A stretch of 64,000 nucleotides of DNA from JABGPL01 sp964387885 (GTDB lineage: Bacteria > Electryoneota > AABM5-125-24 > Hatepunaeales > Hatepunaeaceae), in assembly GCA_964387885.1 (NCBI GenBank), contig CAYLYZ010000002.1:1-64000 (forward strand), in the 5' to 3' direction. How positions within the stretch are numbered: position 1 is the first letter of the stretch; each line of letters starts with the position of its first letter. The position numbers and the translations under genes were made by a program. The notes below the pieces were generated by a model, which worked only from the letters and a program-made list of their open reading frames with translations, was not told the origin of the DNA and searched no databases. This document shows, piece by piece, positions 37,288 to 46,873 of the stretch.

Positions 37288-38421
37288 ATGGCAAAAGAAT
37301 ACATTTTTACATCCGAATCGGTAACTGAAGGACATCCGGATAAGATTGCGGATCAGATTTCAGATGCTGTTCTGGATGCAACATTTAAAGATGATCCAGT
37401 CAGTCGAGTTGCGTGTGAAACCTTCCTGACGACAGGAATGGCTTTGATTGGAGGGGAAATATCAACAAAAACTTATGTTGATATTCCAGCAATTGTAAGG
37501 GACGTAATTCACAATATTGGGTATGTTCGAGCAGAGTTTGGATTTGATGCTGAGACTTGTGCAGTAATTACAACTATTGATCAGCAAGCATCTGATATTG
37601 CTATGGGCGTTGATCGAGCAGGAGCCGGAGATCAGGGTATGATGGTTGGATTTGCATGTACCGAAACTGAGCAATTGATGCCGTTGCCTATACAGTTAGC
37701 ACACACTCTGGCAAAAGGATTAACAGAACTCAGAAAGAGCAATGAACTTACATATCTTCGACCAGATGGAAAAACTCAGGTTTCAGTCAAATATATTGAT
37801 GACAAACCTGTCGGGATTGAAACAGTTGTCGTTTCTACTCAGCATGATGAGGACGTAGATCAAGAAACAATTCGTGAGGATATGATTAACAAGCTAATCC
37901 TGAAACTGATACCCTCTAATCTCATTGATCGGGAAAAAGTTAAAATTCATGTTAATCCGACCGGACGATTTGTGCAAGGTGGACCTCATGCTGATACAGG
38001 TTTAACAGGTCGTAAAATAATCGTAGATACGTATGGTGGAATGGCACTTCACGGTGGAGGCTGTTTTTCAGGTAAAGATCCAACTAAGGTAGATAGATCC
38101 GGAGCCTATGCGGCACGTCATGTGGCAAGAAATATTGTTTCTGCAGGTTTAGCAGAGAAGTGTCAGATTCAAATTGCCTATGCTATTGGTGTTGCGGAAC
38201 CCGTTTCATTGATGGTCGAAACATTTAACACAGGTGAAATTCCCGATTTTGAAATCACAGAAATAGTCAGAAAGAACATAGATCTTACACCATCAGGGAT
38301 TATTGACAGGTTGGATTTACGAAAACCAATATACCAGGCAACATCGGCATATGGACATTTCGGAAGAACCGAATTGGGATTGCCCTGGGAACAGGATGAT
38401 CTGGTAAAGCTCTTAAAATAA
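37288..38421 (+). CDS. metK: S-adenosylmethionine synthetase
   Basis: A 377-residue enzyme making SAM from methionine and ATP; the product is consumed by the methyltransferase and SAM hydrolase of this window. Family motifs are all found: FTSESVTEGHPDK at the start, GAGDQGMM, the LTGRKI pair that binds triphosphate, and the phosphate loop GGG.FSGKDPTKVDRS. In that loop the usual MARHGGGAF reads MALHGGGCF, with Leu for Arg and Cys for Ala. ATG at 37288 after AGAGAATGGGA. A terminator 30 bases after the stop ends this unit. Confidence 0.96.
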   Translation: MAKEYIFTSESVTEGHPDKIADQISDAVLDATFKDDPVSRVACETFLTTGMALIGGEISTKTYVDIPAIVRDVIHNIGYVRAEFGFDAETCAVITTIDQQASDIAMGVDRAGAGDQGMMVGFACTETEQLMPLPIQLAHTLAKGLTELRKSNELTYLRPDGKTQVSVKYIDDKPVGIETVVVSTQHDEDVDQETIREDMINKLILKLIPSNLIDREKVKIHVNPTGRFVQGGPHADTGLTGRKIIVDTYGGMALHGGGCFSGKDPTKVDRSGAYAARHVARNIVSAGLAEKCQIQIAYAIGVAEPVSLMVETFNTGEIPDFEITEIVRKNIDLTPSGIIDRLDLRKPIYQATSAYGHFGRTELGLPWEQDDLVKLLK

Positions 38422-38450
38422 AGTGCTGTCCAAAACACATTAAATATACC

Positions 38451-38496
38451 ACACCCCTGAATAATCAAAAACTGCATATTCGGGGGTGTTTGTTTA
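38451..38496 (+). terminator. Rho-independent terminator after metK
   Basis: ACACCCCTGAATA (38451-38463) pairs with TATTCGGGGGTGT (38477-38489) with one mismatch position near the middle, around a 13-base loop, and is followed by TTTGTTTA. It marks the end of the metK transcript. Confidence 0.85.
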
Positions 38497-38559
38497 TAGT
38501 ACACACGAGAATTTTGTTTCAAACAAACAGATATTCCGGATTCAACAACAGAGGTCAAG

Positions 38560-40587
38560 ATGACAAAATATGTCACTCCAATCCTGATAATGTTCTTAGT
38601 CGGGATGGTTTTTGTTGCAGGATGTAGTCTCGACGTTGAAAATGTCGGGGCACCAGTATGGGACATTGAGGTAACCATCCCATTCAGTGGAAAGGTTTAT
38701 CGGTTAGGTGAACTCACCAACGATCAGTCAGAATTTGATGAAAATGGATGGGCAATTTTTGAAGATAGTACCAGCTCTGAGTTGAGGTTTGAATATAAGG
38801 ACGTGATTGAACCTCAAACTATTGCCGAGCGCCTGCGGGTTGATAGGTCAAGTCGAGGTAACTATACGAATGAAATTGGTCTTATTTCAATCGAAGAGCC
38901 CCCTCTCGAGAACAGTTCAATTATTATTGAACAGTTAAGTGATGATTTCGAAACCGGAGGAGTGTATCCATTAATTCCGGCATTTGATTTCAGTGGTGTT
39001 GAAGATTCATTAACCTTCGAAGTCTTCAAGTGGGTAAACATCCAGGAAGGCACATTGACAATGACAGTCACAAACACCTTTCCGTTTGATATTGTAAATC
39101 TCCAGATCTTCCTGAGTAGTATTGTTGAAAGGGGAGGACAGAGAGAAAGGGATGCCGTAGGCAATGTAAGTTTCAATCAACCGATTCAAACGGGAGATAC
39201 AGAATCCAGAGATATTGATCTCGGAGGTCAGCAGATTTATAATGAGATTCTGGTTCAAATCAGGGGAGAAGTACCCTTTACGCAGGGCCCGGTGACAATC
39301 GCAGAAGGTAACAATCTGAGAATTGATATTGGAATTAGTGAAACTCTGGTTACCGCTGCAAAGGCGGAGGTTGACCGTCAGGAATTTAATGCGCCTCACT
39401 CTATTCCGTCTGATGAAGATATTACTGTCGTAAGTGCAGAAATTAAATCAGGTATGGCACACCTCCAGCTTACCAACACAACTGGATTCAGGATATTCGT
39501 TGACATGATATTTGACAATATTATCCTTGCTGATGGCAGCTCGGATTCAATGCACTTTGTTATAGATCCAAACTCCACAACCAGTCAGGATATTCTTCTG
39601 ACGGGCAAAGCATTTAATATGCCACTAAATGATCAGCAATTCAGGGTTCGAAATTATGTCGCAACTGAAAACACGCGGATTACGTATAATAATCCTGAAG
39701 ATCAGGCGGTGGAGATTAACAGTAGTCAAGGAGTTGAGATTGAATACTGGACTGATGAAATGTTTTTCAGCTCATTGGAAGGTGCTTTAGTGAAAGAAGA
39801 ATTTGATCTGGGTACTCAAGATATTGATGTTGAAATTCCAGAGGGTCTCGATAATATCAATTTCGAAAGAGCTGATGTTAAAGTTGATCTTGTAAATGAT
39901 ATTGGTATTTCTGTACTATTGGATTTAAGGATCATTTCCAGTAATGATAATCAAACCGAAATTCTCGATACGACCTTCGTATTTACCCCAGGAGATCGAA
40001 CTTTGGAGATTCACGGTATTGATCGACTGATTGAAATCATCCCAGATAGAATTCAATCTACAGGTTCGGTGAAAGTTGGGACATTCTATTTTCCGGATGC
40101 CGGTTTGATGATGGTGCATGAAGATCAAGGATTTTCAGGGGATGTATTGCTTAAGTCGGATCTGAAATTTTCACTTGAAGGCACCAACATGACCACTGAT
40201 CCGATTTCACTCGAAGAAGAGTTTGATTACCCATTAGAAAACGTTTCACTTAGAGTAGTTGTTGAGAATAGTGTTCCATTATCAGGTGATGTAAAATTGC
40301 TAATGGGAAATGATCTTGATGCTATGGATACTATTCTGACAGCAGGTTTACCGCAAGCTGAAATACTTAATCATAGGGTAAAGGAGGCTGCTCGGAGTGA
40401 GTTGGTTTTTGATTTAACACCTGCGCAGCTGGATATCATGAAAACCCTTCCTCTGTATACACAACAAGTTCTGGTGCTCAATAGTTCTCAAGGAGAATTT
40501 GTGCATCTGTATGCTGAAGACTCTGTTTCTGTTCAAGCTTCCGCATCTGTCCGCTATTTCATTAACCCGAATGAGGAGGATGAATAA
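38560..40587 (+). CDS. Large predicted lipoprotein of unknown function
   Basis: Predicted lipoprotein of 675 residues. The N-terminus is a signal followed by VAGC, placing the lipid cysteine at residue 22. The mature protein appears to be all beta and is rich in Asp, Glu, Ile and Ser; segments resembling WDIEVTIPF, W-V-N-I-Q-E-G and LENVSLRVVVEN suggest repeated sandwich domains. I do not recognise the family. The stop codon directly abuts the ATG of the barrel gene, and the GAGGAGGATGA ribosome binding site of that gene lies inside this one, so the two are co-translated and may form an outer-membrane complex. Confidence 0.8.
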   Translation: MTKYVTPILIMFLVGMVFVAGCSLDVENVGAPVWDIEVTIPFSGKVYRLGELTNDQSEFDENGWAIFEDSTSSELRFEYKDVIEPQTIAERLRVDRSSRGNYTNEIGLISIEEPPLENSSIIIEQLSDDFETGGVYPLIPAFDFSGVEDSLTFEVFKWVNIQEGTLTMTVTNTFPFDIVNLQIFLSSIVERGGQRERDAVGNVSFNQPIQTGDTESRDIDLGGQQIYNEILVQIRGEVPFTQGPVTIAEGNNLRIDIGISETLVTAAKAEVDRQEFNAPHSIPSDEDITVVSAEIKSGMAHLQLTNTTGFRIFVDMIFDNIILADGSSDSMHFVIDPNSTTSQDILLTGKAFNMPLNDQQFRVRNYVATENTRITYNNPEDQAVEINSSQGVEIEYWTDEMFFSSLEGALVKEEFDLGTQDIDVEIPEGLDNINFERADVKVDLVNDIGISVLLDLRIISSNDNQTEILDTTFVFTPGDRTLEIHGIDRLIEIIPDRIQSTGSVKVGTFYFPDAGLMMVHEDQGFSGDVLLKSDLKFSLEGTNMTTDPISLEEEFDYPLENVSLRVVVENSVPLSGDVKLLMGNDLDAMDTILTAGLPQAEILNHRVKEAARSELVFDLTPAQLDIMKTLPLYTQQVLVLNSSQGEFVHLYAEDSVSVQASASVRYFINPNEEDE

Positions 40588-41955
40588 ATGAAAAGCAAAT
40601 TTAGCATCCTCGGAATCGTAGTAATATTATTACTCGTTATGTCGGTCGCCTTATATGCACAACCTATGCGAACCGGGAAAACTACAGGACTGGCTGGTGC
40701 AGCTGGTGGTACTATGTTTGGTGTGCAGGCAAATGGCTGGAATCCGGCAAATCTTGGGCTTTCTGCCAATCCGGCATATTCCTTCTATCTTCCCCTGTCA
40801 GGTGGGGCATCCTTTGGAAATAATTCATTCTCCCCCGAATACCTTACAAAGACATTTGTTAAAGGTGATACATTAACATCTGATAAGAAAGCGGAGATTC
40901 TTGGAAAAATGGAATCTGATGACTTCAAGTTATACTCTTACAGTGGAGTACCCATTCTTGGAGTATCAGTAGGTTCTCATTCATTCAATGTAGAGTCTTT
41001 TGTTTTTGCCGACGCAAAAATGCCAACAGCCCTGTTTGACCTTTTATTAAGTGGAAATGACGTTAACAAAACCTACAATCTTGGAGACGTTGAATCTGAA
41101 GCAATTGGTTATTCCACAATATCATATTCTGTTGCAAAATCATTTACACCCCCACATGCCTTATTAGGTGAATTTTCGCTTGGTGCAACATTTAAGTATG
41201 TATATGGTCATGCCGGAGGTGTTCTTGATGAACATGAGGGGCATATAATAATCAGTAACGAGACAATTGACGCTGAAGGCAAGTTCAGATATCTGTTGTC
41301 CCAACAGGGTGATGGTGTGGGGCTTGATCTTGGAGTATCTGGTGTAGTAGAGCCCTTGAACATGTATTTAGGATTGTCATTAGGGAATATCATCGGAAAT
41401 ATTAGCTGGACGGATTCAGAAGCGAGTGAATTTGAATTCTGGCATCTCAATGGTGTTGAAATTGATTCACTTACTGAAGCTGACTACTGGGGCAGTTTCT
41501 TTAATGATAGTGATACTACTTATGATGCGGGAGATTTCAGCACACCTCTGCCGCGCTATGTCCTGCTTTCCGGACAAAAGTCATTTTTAGAAGACAACAT
41601 TGATGTATTTCTTTCATGGTACCAGGGATTGAATGAGTCTTCCGGTCATTCCCGAATCCCTAAGATATCTGTTGGTACAGAACTTAATTATCTGAAGTCT
41701 TTGCCAATTCGATTCGGTCTCGGATTGGGTGGAGTTGAGAGAACACAATATGCGTTCGGTTTCGGATTTAATACTCCTTTCTGGCAGTTAAACATCGGGA
41801 TGTCATGGGAAAGAGGATTTGCATTTGGAGCAGAAGGGATGTCATTCAGTTTGACCAATTACTTTGGTCAGAGCTATAAAAGGACTAAAAGTGCTGAACA
41901 TACATTTCGCGATCGAGCAGCAAATTTTGCCTCAAATATCAATGCTTCAGAATGA
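40588..41955 (+). CDS. Outer-membrane beta-barrel protein (DUF5723/PorV-like)
   Basis: Predicted outer-membrane barrel of 455 residues with a signal peptide (about 1-25). Alternating hydrophobic strands with Gly and aromatic residues run to the C-terminus, for example GLGLGGVERTQYAFGFGFN and LNIGMSWERGFAFG. The motif NPANLGLS near residue 50 resembles the NPA-L/A-G turn of FadL/PorV-like and DUF5723 proteins of FCB bacteria. It might be a transport channel or a shuttle protein of T9SS, but it lacks the markers needed to call it PorV. The start follows the lipoprotein stop with no gap. Confidence 0.78.
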   Translation: MKSKFSILGIVVILLLVMSVALYAQPMRTGKTTGLAGAAGGTMFGVQANGWNPANLGLSANPAYSFYLPLSGGASFGNNSFSPEYLTKTFVKGDTLTSDKKAEILGKMESDDFKLYSYSGVPILGVSVGSHSFNVESFVFADAKMPTALFDLLLSGNDVNKTYNLGDVESEAIGYSTISYSVAKSFTPPHALLGEFSLGATFKYVYGHAGGVLDEHEGHIIISNETIDAEGKFRYLLSQQGDGVGLDLGVSGVVEPLNMYLGLSLGNIIGNISWTDSEASEFEFWHLNGVEIDSLTEADYWGSFFNDSDTTYDAGDFSTPLPRYVLLSGQKSFLEDNIDVFLSWYQGLNESSGHSRIPKISVGTELNYLKSLPIRFGLGLGGVERTQYAFGFGFNTPFWQLNIGMSWERGFAFGAEGMSFSLTNYFGQSYKRTKSAEHTFRDRAANFASNINASE

Positions 41956-41976
41956 TCAATAGAATCGTGTGAGTAC

Positions 41977-42009
41977 AAAAAAAAGGGAACGAAAGTGTCC
42001 CTTTTTTTT
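41977..42009. terminator. Bidirectional terminator
   Basis: A8-GGGA-AC, a short loop, and GT-GTCCC-T8 make a hairpin with A- and T-runs on both sides. It lies between the converging barrel gene and acyl-CoA dehydrogenase gene and can stop transcription in both directions. Confidence 0.88.
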
Positions 42010-42024
42010 CTCAGCCTTAAAGAA

Positions 42025-43185
42025 TTATTTTGCCTTTGAGGCAGTTTCTTTAAGTATATGTCTTCCAATTACAGTTCTTTGAATCTGGTTTGTACCCTCA
42101 TAAATCTGTGTGATCTTCGCATCACGCATGAACTTTTCAATCGGGTAGTCACGCATATAGCCATATCCACCGAATATTTGAACAGCATCGGTTGAGACCT
42201 TCATTGCCGTGTCACCGGCGTAAACTTTGCACATCGCAGATTCTTTCGCGATCTTCCGTGCACCGGAATCAATCATTCTCGCTGTAGCATAGACCAGCGC
42301 GCGTGCAGCTTCGATTTGAGTTGCCATGTCTGCCAGCATAAATTGAACTCCCTGGAAAGAGCCAATTGATTTTCCAAACTGTTCACGTTTAGATGCATAT
42401 TCAGCTGCAAGATCAAATGCACCCTGGGCAATCCCAACTGCCTGAGAGGCGACTCCTGGTCGACTCCGGTCAAGTGTTCTCATTGCTACCTTGAATCCCT
42501 CTCCTTCACGACCAATTCTATTCTCAACAGGAATTTCACAATCTTCGAAAATAACCTCGCAGGTCTTCGATGCGCGAATACCCATTTTGTCTTCCACTTT
42601 TCCAAATCTTAGGCCAGGTGTTCCATCCTCTACAATAAATGCCGAAGCCCCCCTCGTTCCACGATTTGGATTGGTTGAAGCTATTACAGTATAGACCTTG
42701 GCGACTGAAGCATTGGTTATGAAATGTTTTGTTCCGTTCAAGATGTACTTATCACCTTTGCGAACAGCCTTGGTCTGTATGTTTCCGGCATCACTTCCGG
42801 CTGCAGGTTCAGTAAGACAGAATGCTGCAAGATGATTTCCCGCCACGAGATCCGGGAGGAAACGAGCTCGTTGTTCATCATTGCCACTGAGAAGAATTGG
42901 GAAGGTACCAAGAGCTGTGCCAGCAACAGCAAGAGCAATACCACCACATATACGTGATAGCTCTTCAGTTACAATCACGAGGTCCAAAACACCACCACCC
43001 ATGCCACCAAATTCTTCCGGGATGTAAACGCTGAAGAATTCTGCACGTTTAAATTCCTCTACAATATCCCATGGGAAAGAGCTCTCTCGATCGTGTTTAG
43101 CAACAATCGGTTTAATTTTCTCGAGGGCAATCCGTCGTGCGAGATCCCGCATTTCAATTTGGGATTCTGTCAGGAAATAATCCAT
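42025..43185 (-). CDS. Acyl-CoA dehydrogenase (short-chain type)
   Basis: FAD flavoprotein of 386 residues, similar to butyryl-CoA dehydrogenases, which introduces the alpha-beta double bond of acyl-CoA. The FAD-binding segment AFCLTEPAAGSDAGN and the middle motif TNASVAK are present. The catalytic base is Glu363 in QIYEGTNQIQR. The start has a strong GGAGGATAA ribosome binding site. It is the last gene of a run yceD-rpmF-plsX-acpP-fabF-rnc, an uncommon place for a beta-oxidation or fermentation enzyme; electron-transfer flavoprotein genes are not here. A strong terminator follows. Confidence 0.92.
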   Translation of the reverse strand: MDYFLTESQIEMRDLARRIALEKIKPIVAKHDRESSFPWDIVEEFKRAEFFSVYIPEEFGGMGGGVLDLVIVTEELSRICGGIALAVAGTALGTFPILLSGNDEQRARFLPDLVAGNHLAAFCLTEPAAGSDAGNIQTKAVRKGDKYILNGTKHFITNASVAKVYTVIASTNPNRGTRGASAFIVEDGTPGLRFGKVEDKMGIRASKTCEVIFEDCEIPVENRIGREGEGFKVAMRTLDRSRPGVASQAVGIAQGAFDLAAEYASKREQFGKSIGSFQGVQFMLADMATQIEAARALVYATARMIDSGARKIAKESAMCKVYAGDTAMKVSTDAVQIFGGYGYMRDYPIEKFMRDAKITQIYEGTNQIQRTVIGRHILKETASKAK

Positions 43186-43251
43186 TTATCCTCCAAAGTA
43201 TTGATTCCAATGTTCATCGTCTTCATTTCAAAGACAGTTACAGCTCGAAAC

Positions 43252-43965
43252 TCAGATATCAAGTTCCAGCAAAGCGTTTTTTGCAGCCTCCTGTTGTGCT
43301 GCTTTCTTGTTATGTCCAATTCCTCTTCCCAGCGATTCTCCCCGAAGCTGAACTTCAACCTCAAATTCTTTATCATGATCGGGACCGGTCTCATTTACAA
43401 CAACATAGCTCGGGCTTCTCCAGTTCATTGACTGGGCATATTCGAGTAACTGGCTTTTATAATTTTCGTCGATATCATTCTCGACGATATTCTCAATTGT
43501 CGGGAGTATGAACTTTTTTATAAATTTCGTAGCTGCTTTTTGCCCACCATCGAGGTAGATCGCAGCTACTATGGCTTCAAGAGTGTCTTCTAAAATCGAA
43601 TCGCGTTCTCGTCCACCATTTCGTTCTTCATTTTCACTCATCAAAATATACTGACCAAGATCGATAGTTCTTGCGATACTTTGGAGGGAATGACCACTCA
43701 CAACTCTTGATTTCAACTTACTTAAATCACCCTCTTGCCTGTCAGGAAATCTTTCATAAAGGTATTCGACTACAATTAGGTCGAGTACTGCATCACCGAG
43801 TAACTCTAATTGTTCATTAGAATTTGATCTTCCTTCACCAGTCTCCTGCAGAACTGAACGGTGAGTGAGTGCCCGTTGTAATAACATGAGATTATGAAAG
43901 TGATAACCTATTATCTGCTCGATATCCTTAATGGGTAGATTAATGGGGGTATTCTTCTCAAACAC
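43252..43965 (-). CDS. rnc: Ribonuclease III
   Basis: Double-strand RNA endonuclease of 237 residues, for rRNA and mRNA processing. The signature NEQLELLGDAVLD supplies two catalytic acidic residues and ILEDTLEAIVAAIY the others. The double-stranded RNA-binding domain covers about 165-235 and ends with the KKAAQQEAAKNAL helix. Start is GTG; a good AGGAG stands 13 bases upstream, farther than usual, and no other in-frame start exists. It follows fabF after 32 bases, as in many bacteria. Confidence 0.95.
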   Translation of the reverse strand: MFEKNTPINLPIKDIEQIIGYHFHNLMLLQRALTHRSVLQETGEGRSNSNEQLELLGDAVLDLIVVEYLYERFPDRQEGDLSKLKSRVVSGHSLQSIARTIDLGQYILMSENEERNGGRERDSILEDTLEAIVAAIYLDGGQKAATKFIKKFILPTIENIVENDIDENYKSQLLEYAQSMNWRSPSYVVVNETGPDHDKEFEVEVQLRGESLGRGIGHNKKAAQQEAAKNALLELDI

Positions 43966-43997
43966 CCGGTTAAGAAAATCTCCTATTATTCCGAATG

Positions 43998-45254
43998 TTA
44001 AGAGTAACGTTTTATCACCAGGGAAGCATTATGACCACCGAACCCAAAATTGTTACTGATTACGGCGTTTAGGGTTCTTTTAACTGCATAATTTGGTGTT
44101 GAGTCAAGATCACAATCCGGATCAGGAAACTCATAGTTGATTGTTGGGGGAATAATTCCTTTTTCCATCGCCAGGATAGAGGCAATTGCTTCCACACTAC
44201 CGGCAGCTCCCAACATGTGACCATGCATGGATTTTGTAGAACTTACAGCTAACTTATAGGCATGATCTCCAAACGCGGATTTTATCGCAGCAGTTTCCGA
44301 TTTATCATTAAGCGGAGTAGATGTACCGTGCGCGTTGACATAATCTATATCGGTAAGTTCAAGACCTGAATCTTTCACTGCTATCTTCATTGCTCTGACG
44401 GCACCATTTCCGTCATCCGGGGGGGCGGTTATATGGTGTCCATCACCGGTAAAACCAGCTCCGGCTAATTCACCATAGATATGTGCGCCCCGTGCTTTCG
44501 CGTGTTCCAGTTCCTCAAGCACCATTATTCCCGCACCCTCAGCCATTATGAAACCATCACGTTTCAAATCGAAGGGACGACTTGCTTTTTCAGGTGTTTC
44601 GTTGCGAGTTGAAAGTGCTTTTAATGAGCAGAATCCACCAAGCCCCATGTTTGTAATAGGTGCTTCCGAACCTCCGGCTATTACAACATCAGCATCATTG
44701 TATCTGATCGTTTTCATGGCAATGCCAAGTGCATGAGCAGAAGTTGCACAAGCGGATGTTGTTGCGTAGTTAGGTCCCCGCAATTGATACCGAATGGAAA
44801 CCAATCCAGCAGCGATATCTGAAATGAGCATCGGAATATAGAAAGGTGAAATGCGGCGAGGGCCACGTTTCATGAAGGTGGAATGTTGATTTTCTGAGGT
44901 GTTCATTCCACCAATACCGGAACCGATTATCACACCGATCCGATCACGATCACAGTTATCAAAGTTTATTCTGGAATCATCAATTGCCTGAATTGAAGCG
45001 GAAACAGCATAATGACTGTATAAGTCCATATGACGTGCTTCTTTGCGTTCAATGTACAGGTTTGGATCGAAGTCCTTAACTTCCCCGGCGATATGGACGG
45101 GGAAATCAGTAGAGTCAATATGAGTTATATTGCTTATCCCGGATCTGCCATTCAATAGGCCATCCCAGAAAGCATCAACAGTATTGCCGATTGGTGTTAT
45201 TGCACCGATTCCGGTTACAACTACTCGGCGAGGTGTGATTGGAGTTAAATCCAC
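43998..45254 (-). CDS. fabF: Beta-ketoacyl-ACP synthase II
   Basis: Elongating condensing enzyme of type II fatty acid synthesis, 418 residues, joining malonyl-ACP to the growing acyl-ACP. The Cys-His-His triad is visible: TSACATSAHA, NAHGTSTPLND and KSMHGHMLGAAG. It starts 16 bases after acpP, its carrier partner. fabH, fabD and fabG, often between plsX and acpP, are missing here and must lie elsewhere. Confidence 0.96.
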   Translation of the reverse strand: MDLTPITPRRVVVTGIGAITPIGNTVDAFWDGLLNGRSGISNITHIDSTDFPVHIAGEVKDFDPNLYIERKEARHMDLYSHYAVSASIQAIDDSRINFDNCDRDRIGVIIGSGIGGMNTSENQHSTFMKRGPRRISPFYIPMLISDIAAGLVSIRYQLRGPNYATTSACATSAHALGIAMKTIRYNDADVVIAGGSEAPITNMGLGGFCSLKALSTRNETPEKASRPFDLKRDGFIMAEGAGIMVLEELEHAKARGAHIYGELAGAGFTGDGHHITAPPDDGNGAVRAMKIAVKDSGLELTDIDYVNAHGTSTPLNDKSETAAIKSAFGDHAYKLAVSSTKSMHGHMLGAAGSVEAIASILAMEKGIIPPTINYEFPDPDCDLDSTPNYAVKRTLNAVISNNFGFGGHNASLVIKRYS

Positions 45255-45270
45255 GGGACAGAAACTCCGG

Positions 45271-45507
45271 TTATGAAAGTTTTGACTTTAGATAATCTAA
45301 TGATCTGCCAACAGTTGTAAGATTCTCAGCCTCTTCATCAGGTATCTCGAGATCGAATTCTTCTTCAAATGCCATAACGAGTTCAACCGTGTCAAGTGAA
45401 TCTGCACCGAGGTCGTCTACGAATGATGCTTCCGGTGTTACAGCAGCAGCATCTACACCTAATTGTTCAACGATGATTTCTTTAACTCTTTCTTCGTAAG
45501 AAGCCAT
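45271..45507 (-). CDS. acpP: Acyl carrier protein
   Basis: Carrier of growing fatty acids through a phosphopantetheine arm, 78 residues. The arm attaches to Ser in GADSLDTVELVM, and the protein is acidic with the four-helix pattern of the family. The start at 45507 is preferred because GGAGAAAGGA lies just upstream and the N-terminus (MASYEERVKEI) then matches the family; a longer in-frame reading would add 21 unlikely residues. Confidence 0.96.
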   Translation of the reverse strand: MASYEERVKEIIVEQLGVDAAAVTPEASFVDDLGADSLDTVELVMAFEEEFDLEIPDEEAENLTTVGRSLDYLKSKLS

Positions 45508-45599
45508 TATCCTTTCTCCGTATGTGTTTTGCGTTTTTTTAGTATTTACTCCGAAGATAGTATGAATCAATGTTATCTTGAGACACTATCTTCGAATAA

Positions 45600-46568
45600 T
45601 CAATTTTTGCGGCAAGCAAATGCCTCTATCTTTTCATGCAATTTTACTTCCGAAATTCTCTCAGCTTGCATGATGGCTGAAGCGATCGCCCTTTCAGATG
45701 AAGATCCATGACAAATTATTGAAACACCTTTTACCCCCAGTAGAGGTTCACCACCAAAGGCTTGTGAATCGAATCGTTTTGCGATTTCAATGCGAGTAGG
45801 TTCATCACAATCAGCGGGTAACAACTCCTGCAGAAGCGCCGGCAATCCTTCGGTGTATTTTAATAGAACATTACCTACAACGCCGTTTGTTACAACGACA
45901 TCTGCTCTTCCGGCGGGTATATCATGACCCTCAACAAAGCCGATGAAATTGAAATTACTGTCTGTCAGTAACTTGTGAGCATCAATTGCAGATTTTTTCC
46001 CGATTAATTTTTCGTGTCCGACATTCAACAGTCCTACTCGCGGATTTTGTATTCCGAGGACTTCCTGAACATAAACATGTCCCATTATTGCGTATTGCAC
46101 TAAGTGATGTGCAGATGCAACAAGTCTTGCACCAACGTCCAACACGAAGGTACATCCGGTTGCTGTCGGAAATGAAGAACCTATCACAGGACGTGTGATT
46201 CCGGAACACTTCTTTAACTCAAGTAGTGTTGCGACAACCTGAGCTCCTGTTGTACCAGCAGAAACCACAGCATCAACATTACCAATGTAATGCTCCCTTA
46301 AAGCAGTCCTGATAGGTGAATTCCGATCCCTGCCAGAAGCATGTGGATCTATTGAATCTGTACAAGCTTCATCTGGTGTATCAAAGATCTTGATTCGACC
46401 ACTATGGGAATCGCCCAATTGGTCTTGTATACGCTCTTTTTTCCCGAAGAGATAAACTTCCAGGTCCGAACTTCCAGACTCATCAGCTTTCTCACATGCG
46501 AGAAAAGCACCCCCGATAGTTGCAGCAGGGGCAAAATCCCCACCGAATGCGTCAAGTGCAATCTTCAT
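45600..46568 (-). CDS. plsX: Phosphate acyltransferase PlsX
   Basis: Converts acyl-ACP to acyl-phosphate at the start of phospholipid synthesis, 322 residues. Visible motifs are ALDAFGGDFAP at the N-terminus, SAGTTGAQV, LNVGHEKLIGK, FVEGHDIPAG and GGEPLLGV followed by CHGSSSERA. It follows rpmF by 40 bases, the classical order, and in turn is followed by acpP. Confidence 0.95.
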   Translation of the reverse strand: MKIALDAFGGDFAPAATIGGAFLACEKADESGSSDLEVYLFGKKERIQDQLGDSHSGRIKIFDTPDEACTDSIDPHASGRDRNSPIRTALREHYIGNVDAVVSAGTTGAQVVATLLELKKCSGITRPVIGSSFPTATGCTFVLDVGARLVASAHHLVQYAIMGHVYVQEVLGIQNPRVGLLNVGHEKLIGKKSAIDAHKLLTDSNFNFIGFVEGHDIPAGRADVVVTNGVVGNVLLKYTEGLPALLQELLPADCDEPTRIEIAKRFDSQAFGGEPLLGVKGVSIICHGSSSERAIASAIMQAERISEVKLHEKIEAFACRKN

Positions 46569-46608
46569 ATAATCGTCGGGATTTGGGCTTAAACCTCAGA
46601 TAGCTCTG

Positions 46609-46791
46609 TTACGCCTCGCGCGGGGCGATGACCTGTCTACCTTTATAAAAACCGCACTCAGGGCAAACGGTGTGCGGTTGCTTAATATGGTTACAATTCG
46701 GACATTCCATAATTGTTGGTTTGTCCAAATGGTGATGACTGCGCCGTTTGTCTCGCTTACTTTTAGAAATCCGTCGCTTTGGTACAGGCAT
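46609..46791 (-). CDS. rpmF: Ribosomal protein L32
   Basis: Small large-subunit ribosomal protein, 60 residues. It begins MPVPKRRISKSKRDKRRSH, the universal N-terminus of L32, and has zinc-binding CPNC and CPEC pairs. The in-frame extension upstream of the ATG is not needed. It lies between yceD and plsX as in most bacteria. Confidence 0.96.
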   Translation of the reverse strand: MPVPKRRISKSKRDKRRSHHHLDKPTIMECPNCNHIKQPHTVCPECGFYKGRQVIAPREA

Positions 46792-46873
46792 TTTATCCTC
46801 AATGTTGTTTATTTACAAAATTCTGGCGTAAATCGTAACAGAAAACCACCGATAAAACAAAAAAAGAACTTAA

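Noticed and set aside
40588..41955. Barrel protein as PorV of T9SS
   Set aside because: Only general barrel features and an NPA-type turn are seen; no specific PorV marker and no other T9SS machinery gene is in the window.
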